The notes below the pieces were generated by a model. That model did no database searches, was not told where the DNA came from, and saw nothing but the letters and a program-made list of their open reading frames with translations. From an uncultured Flavobacteriia bacterium (GTDB lineage Bacteria; Bacteroidota; Bacteroidia; Flavobacteriales_D; Crocinitomicaceae): 18,674 bases of DNA. The translations under genes and the position numbers were made by a program. Every line of letters starts with the position of its first letter. Within the stretch, counting starts at the first letter, position 1. Shown one piece after another: positions 1 to 6,055 of this stretch. The stretch is taken from assembly GCA_903928365.1 (NCBI GenBank), contig CAIYQV010000074.1, positions 1-18,674 of the forward strand. The letters are read 5' to 3'.

Positions 1-64
1 CAGTCGGTAGAGCAAAGGACTGAAAATCCTTGTGTCGGCGGTTCGATTCCGTCCATCACCACCA
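1..64 (+). tRNA. tRNA-Phe (GAA), 5' end cut by the window
   Basis: The window opens inside the D-arm (CAGTCGGTAGAGC). The anticodon stem AAGGA/TCCTT closes a seven-base loop CTGAAAA, with anticodon GAA at 22-24, so the tRNA decodes Phe. The T-arm GGCGG-TTCGATT-CCGTC pairs with one wobble. The 3' acceptor strand CATCACC is followed by discriminator A61 and an encoded CCA at 62-64. About the first dozen bases of the tRNA lie outside the window, so acceptor pairing cannot be checked. Confidence 0.93.
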
Positions 65-66
65 AA

Positions 67-92
67 GGGAGTACTTAGTGCTCCCTTTTTTT
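67..92 (+). terminator. Rho-independent terminator after tRNA-Phe
   Basis: GGGAGTAC (67-74) pairs with GTGCTCCC (78-85) with one T-G wobble and a three-base loop, followed by seven Ts (86-92). It lies two bases after the tRNA CCA end and would end the tRNA transcript. Confidence 0.85.
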
Positions 93-97
93 ATGGT

Positions 98-256
98 ATG
101 TATTTCGTTTACATGATACGAAGCCTGAAATCGGGAGTGATTTACGTTGGTATGGCGAAGGACGTTGTGCATCGCCTTGGTATAAATCATTTCAATTTCT
201 GTGATTTCGAATTTGGAAGCACAAAAAAAGGGAGGCAAAACAACCTCCCTGAATAA
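98..256 (+). pseudogene. Decayed GIY-YIG endonuclease remnant next to tRNA-Phe
   Basis: From ATG at 98 the frame reads MYFVYMIRSLKSGVIYVGMA, then KDVVHRL. This matches the first beta-hairpin and helix of small GIY-YIG nucleases, which usually read like 'YVYIL(R/K)S...G..YIG.t.dl..RL..Hn'. The GIY and YIG positions have become VIY and YVG, and the recognisable similarity stops near position 190. After that the frame runs through unrelated sequence into the terminator of the neighbouring minus-strand gene. Known members are about 80-100 residues, with a conserved Glu and Asn in the second half; none of that half is present. I infer a truncated relic. The upstream in-frame extension to 32 runs through the tRNA and is not real. 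Confidence 0.6.
223..250 (-). terminator. Terminator of the downstream beta-barrel gene
   Basis: AGGGAGG (229-235) and CCTCCCT (244-250) form a perfect seven-base stem around an eight-base loop. Read on the minus strand, the stem is followed by a run of seven Ts (A-run 223-229 on the plus strand). It begins about 22 bases after the stop codon of the minus-strand gene at 273. Confidence 0.85.
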
Positions 257-272
257 TATGACAAGAAAGTAA

Positions 273-947
273 TTACTTCCCTAGTTTTGCCGAAATACCA
301 ACAGAAACATGAAGTAGCATGTCTGTCCCGTCGATCTGTGTGCCATCCACAACGCGATCTACATAATTGCTTTGTTTCGCGAGAAATGTATATCCAATAT
401 TTCCATTTAGGGATACACGGCTATTGATGTGGTATTGTGGTGAGATCACAATTCCTGCAGAGATCATGTCGTCATTACCTTTGATTCCCGGATCCGCAAA
501 TGAACCGCTGTAATTAGATTTAAAGTCGCTGTTATTGTTGCTTGCGACACCCACTCCGATTTGAGCCTTCATTCCAAATTTTTCAGTCGCAAATCCTGCC
601 ATTGCACCAATATTTAAGACACCATTCACTGAAACACGGATAAGTGTAGACTTGTCGCAATAATAAGCGTATTTAATCCCAGAATCATAGTTAAATATCG
701 CATTAGATGCTGTGTCTTTTGCAACGTATTGGTCAAAAGCCAGTTCGCCCTTGATGGCAAAATTATCGTTTAACTGATAGCCAAGCCCAAGATCGAGGTG
801 CATGCCTGGAGCAGCCTTGGTATTCGTAGTGGTGTTTCCAAGAAAACGAGCTCCTCCGCTGAGATCAAGATAGATTTTATCTAAAGCGGATTGACTAAAA
901 GTGAAAGCCGAAATCATTAGTGTTGCTGAAAGAAGTAATCGTTTCAT
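273..947 (-). CDS. Outer-membrane beta-barrel protein (porin-like), copy 1
   Basis: A 224-residue protein with a signal peptide (MKRLLLSATLMISAFTFSQ, cleavage about residue 19). It continues as alternating polar/hydrophobic strands typical of eight-stranded OmpW/OmpX-like barrels of the outer membrane: repeated 'GLGYQLND.FAIKGELAFD' and 'GNIGYTF' units, ending in SVGISAKLGK. It is a clear paralogue of the next gene upstream (1041-1679). Both share YQLN/YELN, AIKG.L.FD.Y.AKD, the loop DPG(I/F)KGNDDMI, and Q.NY(V/L)DR near the end. Compared with that copy it has a longer loop around residues 80-105, including YAYYCDKS. The terminator between the two genes suggests mainly separate transcripts, although no strong own promoter was found; TACATTCG (complement of 967-974) is only a near match to the -7 box. 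The ligand or function is unknown. Confidence 0.85.
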   Translation of the reverse strand: MKRLLLSATLMISAFTFSQSALDKIYLDLSGGARFLGNTTTNTKAAPGMHLDLGLGYQLNDNFAIKGELAFDQYVAKDTASNAIFNYDSGIKYAYYCDKSTLIRVSVNGVLNIGAMAGFATEKFGMKAQIGVGVASNNNSDFKSNYSGSFADPGIKGNDDMISAGIVISPQYHINSRVSLNGNIGYTFLAKQSNYVDRVVDGTQIDGTDMLLHVSVGISAKLGK

Positions 948-992
948 AAGTAGAATTTTAGTTAATCGAATGTACTAATTAAAAATAACATT

Positions 993-1018
993 AAAAAAAA
1001 AGAGGGGCATGCCCCTCT
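993..1018 (-). terminator. Terminator between the two beta-barrel genes
   Basis: Positions 1001-1018 are a perfect 18-base palindrome (AGAGGGGCATGCCCCTCT). On the minus strand it is followed by an uninterrupted T run (A-run 993-1001 on the plus strand). It lies 22 bases downstream of the stop of the gene at 1041-1679. Confidence 0.85.
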
Positions 1019-1040
1019 TTAAATATGCTGAACTATATAA

Positions 1041-1679
1041 TTACAGTTTGAAAGAGATACCTACAGAAGCATTGAAAAGATTTCCCATTCCTTTGTTCAC
1101 TGTATTGTTCGCTGAGCGATCAAGGTAGTTGCTCTGGCTTGCCAAAAGAACCAATGAAAGGTCTGCGTTCACAGAAAGTTGCTCAGTCAAATGGTACTGA
1201 GGATTCAAACCAAAGATAAAGTTGATCATGTCATCATTACCTTTAAATCCAGGATCAGAGAACTCACCAACATTTGTTTTGTAGTTGTCTTTGAAGCTAG
1301 GATTTGAGATCGTATAAAAACCAAAACCTCCATGGAATTTCAATCCGAAAGTTTCAGTTCCGAATCCTGCTAGATCACTTACATTAACTACTCCTTGAAG
1401 TGAACCACGGATACCCAAAGATTTGTCTTCAGTCGTTCCGGCAGCATCTTTTGCATTGTATGTATCGAAACCAAGATCTCCTTTGATCGCATATAATTCA
1501 TTCAGTTCGTAACCTACACCACCTTCAATGTGCAATCCCGCTCCTAAAGAAGAAGAATCAGAGGTAGTTCCACCGATACGAGTTCCCAAGTTTAGGTCGA
1601 AATATAAATTTTCAGTAATAGACTGCGCGAACGTACCCATTGATACAGCAGTGAAAGCGAATAGTACTAATTTTTTCAT
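1041..1679 (-). CDS. Outer-membrane beta-barrel protein (porin-like), copy 2
   Basis: A 212-residue protein with signal peptide MKKLVLFAFTAVSMGTFAQ (cleavage after about residue 19), then barrel-type amphipathic strands, e.g. LYFDLNLGTRIGG, GLHIEGGVGYELNE and FNASVGISFKL at the C-terminus. It is a tandem paralogue of the gene at 273-947, with the same DPGFKGNDDMI loop and a QSNYLDR motif, and likely sits in the outer membrane. It has a plausible promoter on the minus strand: -33 TTG (complement of 1738-1740), an 18-base spacer, and -7 TACCTTTA (complement of 1712-1719). It is divergent from the lipoprotein pair starting at 1866. The family resembles OMP_b-brl/OmpW-like proteins of Bacteroidota; no specific substrate can be read from the sequence. 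Confidence 0.85.
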   Translation of the reverse strand: MKKLVLFAFTAVSMGTFAQSITENLYFDLNLGTRIGGTTSDSSSLGAGLHIEGGVGYELNELYAIKGDLGFDTYNAKDAAGTTEDKSLGIRGSLQGVVNVSDLAGFGTETFGLKFHGGFGFYTISNPSFKDNYKTNVGEFSDPGFKGNDDMINFIFGLNPQYHLTEQLSVNADLSLVLLASQSNYLDRSANNTVNKGMGNLFNASVGISFKL

Positions 1680-1711
1680 AATGTTAAAGTTGTAATGACA
1701 ATTTTCGAGTG

Positions 1712-1740
1712 TAAAGGTAGTTCTTTTTGTTAAAAATCAA
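1712..1740 (-). promoter_or_regulatory. Bacteroidota-type promoter for the beta-barrel gene at 1041-1679
   Basis: On the minus strand: TTG (complement of 1738-1740), 18 bases, then TACCTTTA (complement of 1712-1719). This is one mismatch from the TAnnTTTG -7 box used by the Bacteroidota housekeeping sigma factor. It would give a 5' leader of roughly 25-30 bases. Confidence 0.5.
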
Positions 1741-1808
1741 AAAAATACTTTTGACTTTTAAATTAATTCACAGAAAATCTCAAAATCAATAAAAAACGAT
1801 TTTTTTCG

Positions 1809-1838
1809 TTGATTAGTTCATTGACTCTGTTATATTTG
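1809..1838 (+). promoter_or_regulatory. Bacteroidota-type promoter for the lipoprotein pair
   Basis: TTG at 1809-1811, a 19-base spacer, then TATATTTG at 1831-1838, an exact fit to TTG-N19-TAnnTTTG. A start near 1844 would leave about 20 bases before the ATG at 1866. The surrounding 1730-1865 stretch is extremely AT-rich. Confidence 0.7.
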
Positions 1839-1865
1839 TTCTGTTAAACTTTAAATTATCTACTT

Positions 1866-2486
1866 ATGAAAAGAAACCAAAAGATTTTGGTGCGTGGAGT
1901 TTTTGCTTCATTTTCTCTTTTCTCGCTAGTACTGATGACCTCTTGTAGTTCATTTAAAAGTACATCGAGAATTTCAGAGATCAAGGAACGTGATTTGTCT
2001 GTAACTAACAAAGTTGCAGTTGATCTAAACGTTGACCTTAACAGAGTAATTCGTGCCAGATCAATGAAGCACAGTTCCGTACAAGCTGCAAAAGACGAAG
2101 CTTATTACAAAGCTATTGTTGACAATCAAATTCATGTGCTTGTAGACCCTATTTATTCGGTAGAGTCAACAGGTAAGTTTTTGATTTTTGGCGGAAAAAG
2201 TACAGCGGAAGTTATTGGCTATGCTGGGATGTATGCCAATCCAAGGTCAGTTTCCGATATCGAAGCTGCTGAGGCTGAGGCTAAAATTGCTTCGGATAAA
2301 GCTGATTTAGATCGCGCTGTTAAGAATTATGTTTCGTTCTCAAAATTGCCGGATGTAACATCATCTGTCACTACAGAAAAAGCATTGTCCGATGGTAAAG
2401 GTGCGCCTGTGGTTATGTCAAAGAATGTGGACAAGACTACAACTATGGAGGAGTACATGAAGCTTCTTAAAAATCTGAAATACTAA
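1866..2486 (+). CDS. Lipoprotein of unknown function, tandem copy 1
   Basis: A 206-residue protein with a lipoprotein signal (…LFSLVLMTSC, lipidated Cys27). The mature part has a helix rich in K/A/E (SSVQAAKDEAYYKAI), then VDNQIHVLVDPIYSVES, FLIFGGKSTAEVIGYAGMYANP, and a C-terminal helical tail rich in A/E/D. The core is about 60% identical by eye to the next gene (2490-3275). The arrangement of an alanine-rich helix, 'hVLVDPiy', then 'a.ViGyAg.Y.N' resembles a widespread Bacteroidota lipoprotein fold whose members carry 'ADVLV.P.y…V.V.G….Y.N'. That comparison is from memory and no function is established. It is probably anchored to the outer membrane, in an operon with its paralogue three bases downstream and driven by the promoter at 1809-1838. 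Confidence 0.85.
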   Translation: MKRNQKILVRGVFASFSLFSLVLMTSCSSFKSTSRISEIKERDLSVTNKVAVDLNVDLNRVIRARSMKHSSVQAAKDEAYYKAIVDNQIHVLVDPIYSVESTGKFLIFGGKSTAEVIGYAGMYANPRSVSDIEAAEAEAKIASDKADLDRAVKNYVSFSKLPDVTSSVTTEKALSDGKGAPVVMSKNVDKTTTMEEYMKLLKNLKY

Positions 2487-2489
2487 ATA

Positions 2490-3275
2490 ATGAAATTAAT
2501 TAGAAAAGATATGAAAAAGATTTCTTCAATATTGTCCATCGGACTGGTATTAATGATAACATCATGTAGTACCTATAACCACTCTTACAGAGTTTCTAAT
2601 GTTCCAGAACAGGATGTTAAGATCTCAGATAAAGTAGGGGTAGAACTAAAAATTGATCTAAATAAGGTTATTAGAGCAACTTCAAATAAACAGTCTTCAA
2701 TCAAGGATGCAAAAGATGAAGCTTATTTTAGAGCAGTTGTCGATAATCAGATCCATGTACTTGTTGATCCGATCTATTCTGTAGAAACATCTGCACATTT
2801 TCTTATTTTCGGAGGAAAGAGTAGAGCTTCAGTAATTGGATTTGCAGGATATTACACGAACCCAAAGGCAATGAAACAACTTGAAGCAGAAAACAAAGCT
2901 GCTAAGGATGCCAAAGAACAAGCAGCTTATGAAAGAACTGTGAAGGAAATGGAGCTTTTGGAAAAAAATAACATTATTGGTTCCAGAACTACCGAGTCTT
3001 CTGAGTTGGCTTGTTTTTCATCTTGTGGTTCAGGGGATAACGCTATAAACGCTATCGAAGTAACAAGAACATCAACGAAAACATCATTGGTAGACGAGTA
3101 TCTTGCATTCAAGAAGTCAATGGATGCATCTACAAGTAGTTCTGATGAAGATTCCCCGGTGATCAGTGTTCTAGGTGGTGGAGGTGATTCTCCAGTATCA
3201 ATGGATGCACTTAAAAAAGGGCCTATAGGTAAAATTGTAGGTAAGTTGAAATCTATTGTTAAGAAGAAAAAATAG
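2490..3275 (+). CDS. Lipoprotein of unknown function, tandem copy 2 with extended tail
   Basis: A 261-residue paralogue of the preceding gene. The lipobox is LMITSC (Cys26 from the first ATG). An alternative ATG at 2511 gives a more typical MKKISSILS signal start; I keep 2490 because it puts the lipidated Cys at nearly the same position as in copy 1. The conserved core reads KDAKDEAYFRAVVDNQ, HVLVDPIYSVET, FLIFGGKSRASVIGFAGYY. The C-terminal half is longer than in copy 1. It contains a charged helix (residues about 130-160), two extra Cys in the segment ELACFSSCGSG, a conserved-looking segment TSLVDEYLAFKKSMD (matching MEEYMKLLKN of copy 1), a Ser/Asp/Gly-rich linker with GGGGD, and a lysine-rich end (KLKSIVKKKK). 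The start lies three bases after the previous stop, so the two are co-transcribed and end at the terminator at 3300-3331. Function unknown. Confidence 0.85.
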   Translation: MKLIRKDMKKISSILSIGLVLMITSCSTYNHSYRVSNVPEQDVKISDKVGVELKIDLNKVIRATSNKQSSIKDAKDEAYFRAVVDNQIHVLVDPIYSVETSAHFLIFGGKSRASVIGFAGYYTNPKAMKQLEAENKAAKDAKEQAAYERTVKEMELLEKNNIIGSRTTESSELACFSSCGSGDNAINAIEVTRTSTKTSLVDEYLAFKKSMDASTSSSDEDSPVISVLGGGGDSPVSMDALKKGPIGKIVGKLKSIVKKKK

Positions 3276-3299
3276 ATTTGATTACCAAATGAATATTTT

Positions 3300-3331
3300 A
3301 GGAGCCTCCATTTTTTGGGGGCTCTTTTTTT
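3300..3331 (+). terminator. Terminator of the lipoprotein operon
   Basis: GAGCCTCC (within 3302-3309) pairs with GGGGGCTC (3317-3324) with one wobble around a T-rich loop, followed by seven Ts (3325-3331). It starts about 25 bases after the stop at 3275. Confidence 0.88.
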
Positions 3332-3563
3332 ATTTAGGACTGGTCAATCAGTTAAAGCTATAAATGAATCATGTTTGTATTTGCAAACGACCGATCAATA
3401 AATTTTAATGTGTAAGAATACATTTTCCTCTAATAATAAGTAAGGTTAAGACTCAATCTTAATCAAAAGAGCTCTTTGAAGCCTTTACTTGATGAGAGGA
3501 AGTGGTACAGACCGAACGGATTATAAGTTGCAGTACACATTTGGAAGGGGAAGAGATATACTT
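3332..3563. other. Gene-free stretch between convergent genes
   Basis: No credible coding frame. It holds a weak hairpin GGTTAAGA/TCTTAATC (3444-3451 with 3457-3464, five-base loop) without a clear T run on either strand, and a small GTTTG/CAAAC hairpin near 3380. The hairpin could contribute to ending the minus-strand transcript of 3564-4358, but it lies about 100 bases past that stop. Otherwise I see nothing. Confidence 0.5.
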
Positions 3564-4358
3564 CTACTCCCTTAAAAATTCCTTCAGCTCATTGATTTTA
3601 AATCCTGTAGAGGATGAGCTTATTGGAAAACAGGTGTCAGCCAAGCCGAAGTCTGCTTCAAAAAGGATCTCTGAGTTGTCGTTTAATGCAATTCGCATCT
3701 GAGACAAGGTGAATGCTGTGTAGCTTTTTTTGTTGTAAAAACAACCCGGAGAACTGGCTTTAAAAGAATTGTAATCCTCCTCAAATCGCGCATTGATTTT
3801 AGCTTCCAGTTCTGCAGTTTTCTCGGCTTTAAATAGATCTGTGTTGTTTATTTTAACAGGTGTTCCGGATTTCAAACTGAAGATCTCCGTACTCCAGGTA
3901 TATCTACCTTTATTGTCTGCGACTCCTTTTTCTACGATTTGGAAATGTCTCCAGTTGCATCTATTGATGATGATCGGTGCGGAGGAAGTGATTCCCGGTG
4001 CTGTTTCCTCAGTGCATGTAACAAGTGTAAAATTGATCTTTGTAATCGAATCAAGTAACTCAGATACTTCGGTCTCGAGTTGTTCTTTTACGGATTTAGA
4101 ACTTTCTTTCTCGTTGTACACATCGGTTTTCAGGTTGATCACTTCCTTTTTCAAGTGAACGATCTTTTCTGCTGCGGTGGTCACTGATAAGGTCAAGCTG
4201 TCGTTGGCGCGCTGTAAACTATCATTCTTAATTGATAACCGCTCGATCTGCTTACTTTTTCGGTTAGGAAAAAAATGATCCAACTGCTTCACAAAGAAAT
4301 TTTGTGCAGTTAAAGAAGTAAGCGCAAAGCAAAAAGCCAGACTGATGATTCCTTTCAT
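3564..4358 (-). CDS. Exported coiled-coil protein of unknown function
   Basis: A 264-residue protein. I chose the ATG at 4358 because it begins a clean signal peptide (MKGIISLAFCFALTSLTAQ, cleavage after about residue 19); an upstream in-frame ATG at 4415 would bury it. Residues about 30-120 form a long charged heptad-like helix (KQIERLSIKNDSLQRANDSL, then EKIVHLKKEVINLKTDVYNEK and VKEQLETEVSELLDSI), likely a coiled coil. A C-terminal domain follows with NRCNWRHFQIVEKG, a YTWSTEIFSLKSGTPVKIN strand region, and Cys at CNW, PGCF and DTCF that could pair in the periplasm. I do not recognise the family. It lies 90 bases downstream of the DgkA-like gene on the same strand and could be co-transcribed with it. 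Confidence 0.8.
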   Translation of the reverse strand: MKGIISLAFCFALTSLTAQNFFVKQLDHFFPNRKSKQIERLSIKNDSLQRANDSLTLSVTTAAEKIVHLKKEVINLKTDVYNEKESSKSVKEQLETEVSELLDSITKINFTLVTCTEETAPGITSSAPIIINRCNWRHFQIVEKGVADNKGRYTWSTEIFSLKSGTPVKINNTDLFKAEKTAELEAKINARFEEDYNSFKASSPGCFYNKKSYTAFTLSQMRIALNDNSEILFEADFGLADTCFPISSSSTGFKINELKEFLRE

Positions 4359-4448
4359 TGTTGCAGTTTGTTTGGAGAAGACGTCGAGCGTCAGCCAAAG
4401 TGCAAAAATGCGCATTCCTTTCCGTAATCAAAATACAAGTTGAAAACT

Positions 4449-4793
4449 TCAGAATAAATACTTGTAAAAGATGAGGATTCCGACAATCAGGGCAAACATG
4501 CAAATGATCAAAACGCCACCGGCTGCGATGTCCTTGATGCGTTCGATCTTAGGATTGTGCGCTGTAGAATACAGATCACACAAAAGCTCAATGGAGGTGT
4601 TAAGTGATTCTGCGCCAAGTACTAGTGCGCTCATTAAAAGGATGGGTAGCCATTCTTGATTGGAAATATTAAAATACATTCCTGCACCAACAACGGACAT
4701 AAAAAGAATAAGTTGTATGCGGAAATTCCTTCCTCCGAATAAGAGTCGAATGCCTTTGACCGCAAAACTAAAACTGTTGAAAAATCCTTTCAT
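4449..4793 (-). CDS. dgkA: Diacylglycerol kinase / undecaprenol kinase family membrane protein
   Basis: A 114-residue integral membrane kinase, close to the usual 110-130. The start at 4793 (MKGFFNSFSFAVKGIRLLF) is the standard DgkA opening with an amphipathic helix; the longer frame to 4877 overlaps the promoter region of the divergent riboswitch and is not credible. Three membrane segments lie near residues 25-42, 47-66 and 90-112. The family signature is intact: GAESLNTSIE with Glu62, Asn65 and Glu69, then the cytoplasmic loop HNPKIERIKDIAAGGVL with Lys87-Asp88. Family members use ATP to phosphorylate diacylglycerol or undecaprenol; in Bacteroidota the lipid substrate cannot be told from sequence. 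A near-consensus -7 box TACTTTTG sits on the minus strand (complement of 4805-4812), about 12 bases before the ATG. Confidence 0.9.
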   Translation of the reverse strand: MKGFFNSFSFAVKGIRLLFGGRNFRIQLILFMSVVGAGMYFNISNQEWLPILLMSALVLGAESLNTSIELLCDLYSTAHNPKIERIKDIAAGGVLIICMFALIVGILIFYKYLF

Positions 4794-4853
4794 ATACGAG
4801 TTGTCAAAAGTAGGAATTTGAAGATTCAATGCTGCGAAATTCAAATTTGTCCC

Positions 4854-4861
4854 TAAATTTG
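4854..4861 (+). promoter_or_regulatory. -7 box for the SAM-riboswitch leader
   Basis: TAAATTTG matches TAnnTTTG exactly and would place a start near 4867, about 15 bases before the first riboswitch stem. I see no good TTG at the usual 18-20 base distance, so this rests on the -7 box and the position. Confidence 0.4.
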
Positions 4862-4882
4862 TCCCACGTTCATTCAAATAAA

Positions 4883-4985
4883 CTTATGAAGAAAGGTGGA
4901 GGGATCGGCCCTGTGAAACCTTGGCAACCCTCATATTGAGAAGGTGCCAAATCCTATTCTTGACGTGTCGTCGGAAAAAGATAAG
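4883..4985 (+). ncRNA. SAM-I (S-box) riboswitch
   Basis: It carries the SAM-I core in order: P1 5' strand CTTAT (4883-4887), AAGAAAGGTGGAGGGA with the kink-turn region, GGCCC, TGAAACC, GGCAACC, a P3 hairpin CTCA-TAT-TGAG, then AAGGTGCCAAATCC, a P4 hairpin GACG-TGT-CGTC, and the P1 3' strand ATAAG (4981-4985). S-adenosylmethionine binding stabilises P1. It lies 50 bases before the split methionine synthase genes, so expression should fall when SAM is plentiful. A possible switching stem downstream (AAGTAA 4983-4988 with TTACTT 5004-5009) shares three bases with P1; no classic terminator is visible. Confidence 0.95.
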
Positions 4986-5035
4986 TAATCCTGGTCCCCC
5001 GACTTACTTTCTCGTAGTTTATGTAATTGATAACT

Positions 5036-6055
5036 ATGAGTATTATACACGATCTGATTAAAAAACGCATTCTCATTCTCGATGGAGCAATGGGAACGAT
5101 GATCCAGCGCCATAAACTGGAGGAAGAAGATTTTCGCAAAGGTTGGTTTGAAGGCCATTCGAAGCCATTGAAAGGGAACAATGATCTGCTTTCATTGACA
5201 AGACCCGATATCATTCAAGATATTCATCGTCAATATTATGAAGCCGGTGCAGATATCGCAGAAACGAATACCTTCTCCGGAACTTGGATCGCACAGGCTG
5301 ACTATGACCTCGAAAAAGCAGTCTATGATATTAATTACCATAGCGCCCGTATTGCCCGCGAAGTAGCGGATGAATTCACTGCAAAAGAACCCGCTAAACC
5401 GCGTTTTGTGGCTGGATCGATCGGTCCAACAAACAGAACAGCTTCGATTTCTCCAGATGTGAACGATCCAGGTTATAGAGCTATTTCCTTTGATCAACTG
5501 GTGGATGCCTACAAGGAACAAGTAGGAGCACTGATGGATGGAGGAGTAGACATGCTACTGGTAGAGACCATCTTCGATACCTTGAATGCGAAAGCGGCCT
5601 TATTCGCCATCGATGAAGTGTTTCTTGAACGTCAAAAAGAATTGCCAATCATGGTTTCCGGTACTATTACAGATCAGAGTGGTAGGACACTTACCGGGCA
5701 AACGACGGAAGCTTTTCTGATTTCAGTGTCGCACATGCCTTTATTGTCAATCGGATTGAATTGTGCGCTTGGTGCCTCCATGATGCGGCCATACTTGCAG
5801 GTGTTGAATGAACGTTCCCCATTTGCCGTGAGTGCCCATCCCAATGCCGGTTTGCCCAATGAATTCGGTAAATACGATGAAACACCGGAAATGATGGCCG
5901 ATCAGATCGAAGATTTTCTCAAGGAACATCTCATTAATATTATTGGAGGATGTTGTGGCACTACTCCTGATCATATTCGAGCTATTGCGCAATTAGCAAC
6001 TAAATATACTCCAAGAACTTTGGAAACAGTTCAGCAAATCGACAACAATGACTAA
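5036..6055 (+). CDS. metH: Methionine synthase, homocysteine-binding subunit (split MetH, N-terminal part)
   Basis: A 339-residue homocysteine S-methyltransferase domain (cytoplasmic). It activates homocysteine through a zinc-thiolate for methylation by the cobalamin protein encoded next. The barrel opens with ILDGAMGTMIQ. The three zinc ligands are present: Cys243 in GLNCALG and Cys306-Cys307 in GGCCGTTPDHI. The ATG at 5036 is preferred over an in-frame TTG at 5027 because MSIIHDLIKKRILILDGAMG matches the family opening. The gene stops 33 residues past the CC motif, at the natural linker between MetH modules 1 and 2. Its last 8 bases overlap the start of the second gene, so translation is probably coupled. 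Control is by the SAM-I riboswitch upstream. Confidence 0.95.
   Translation: MSIIHDLIKKRILILDGAMGTMIQRHKLEEEDFRKGWFEGHSKPLKGNNDLLSLTRPDIIQDIHRQYYEAGADIAETNTFSGTWIAQADYDLEKAVYDINYHSARIAREVADEFTAKEPAKPRFVAGSIGPTNRTASISPDVNDPGYRAISFDQLVDAYKEQVGALMDGGVDMLLVETIFDTLNAKAALFAIDEVFLERQKELPIMVSGTITDQSGRTLTGQTTEAFLISVSHMPLLSIGLNCALGASMMRPYLQVLNERSPFAVSAHPNAGLPNEFGKYDETPEMMADQIEDFLKEHLINIIGGCCGTTPDHIRAIAQLATKYTPRTLETVQQIDNND

Noticed and set aside
3466..3477. AAAGAGCTCTTT palindrome as an operator
   Set aside because: A single 12-base palindrome more than 80 bases past the 3' end of a minus-strand gene, with no promoter nearby.
3502..3702. Plus-strand frame of 66 codons
   Set aside because: It mostly lies antisense to the coiled-coil gene, starts with a non-ATG codon and has no protein-like features.
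4794..4877. N-terminal extension of the DgkA-like protein to 4877
   Set aside because: It overlaps the divergent promoter region, has no family similarity, and the ATG at 4793 gives the standard DgkA start.
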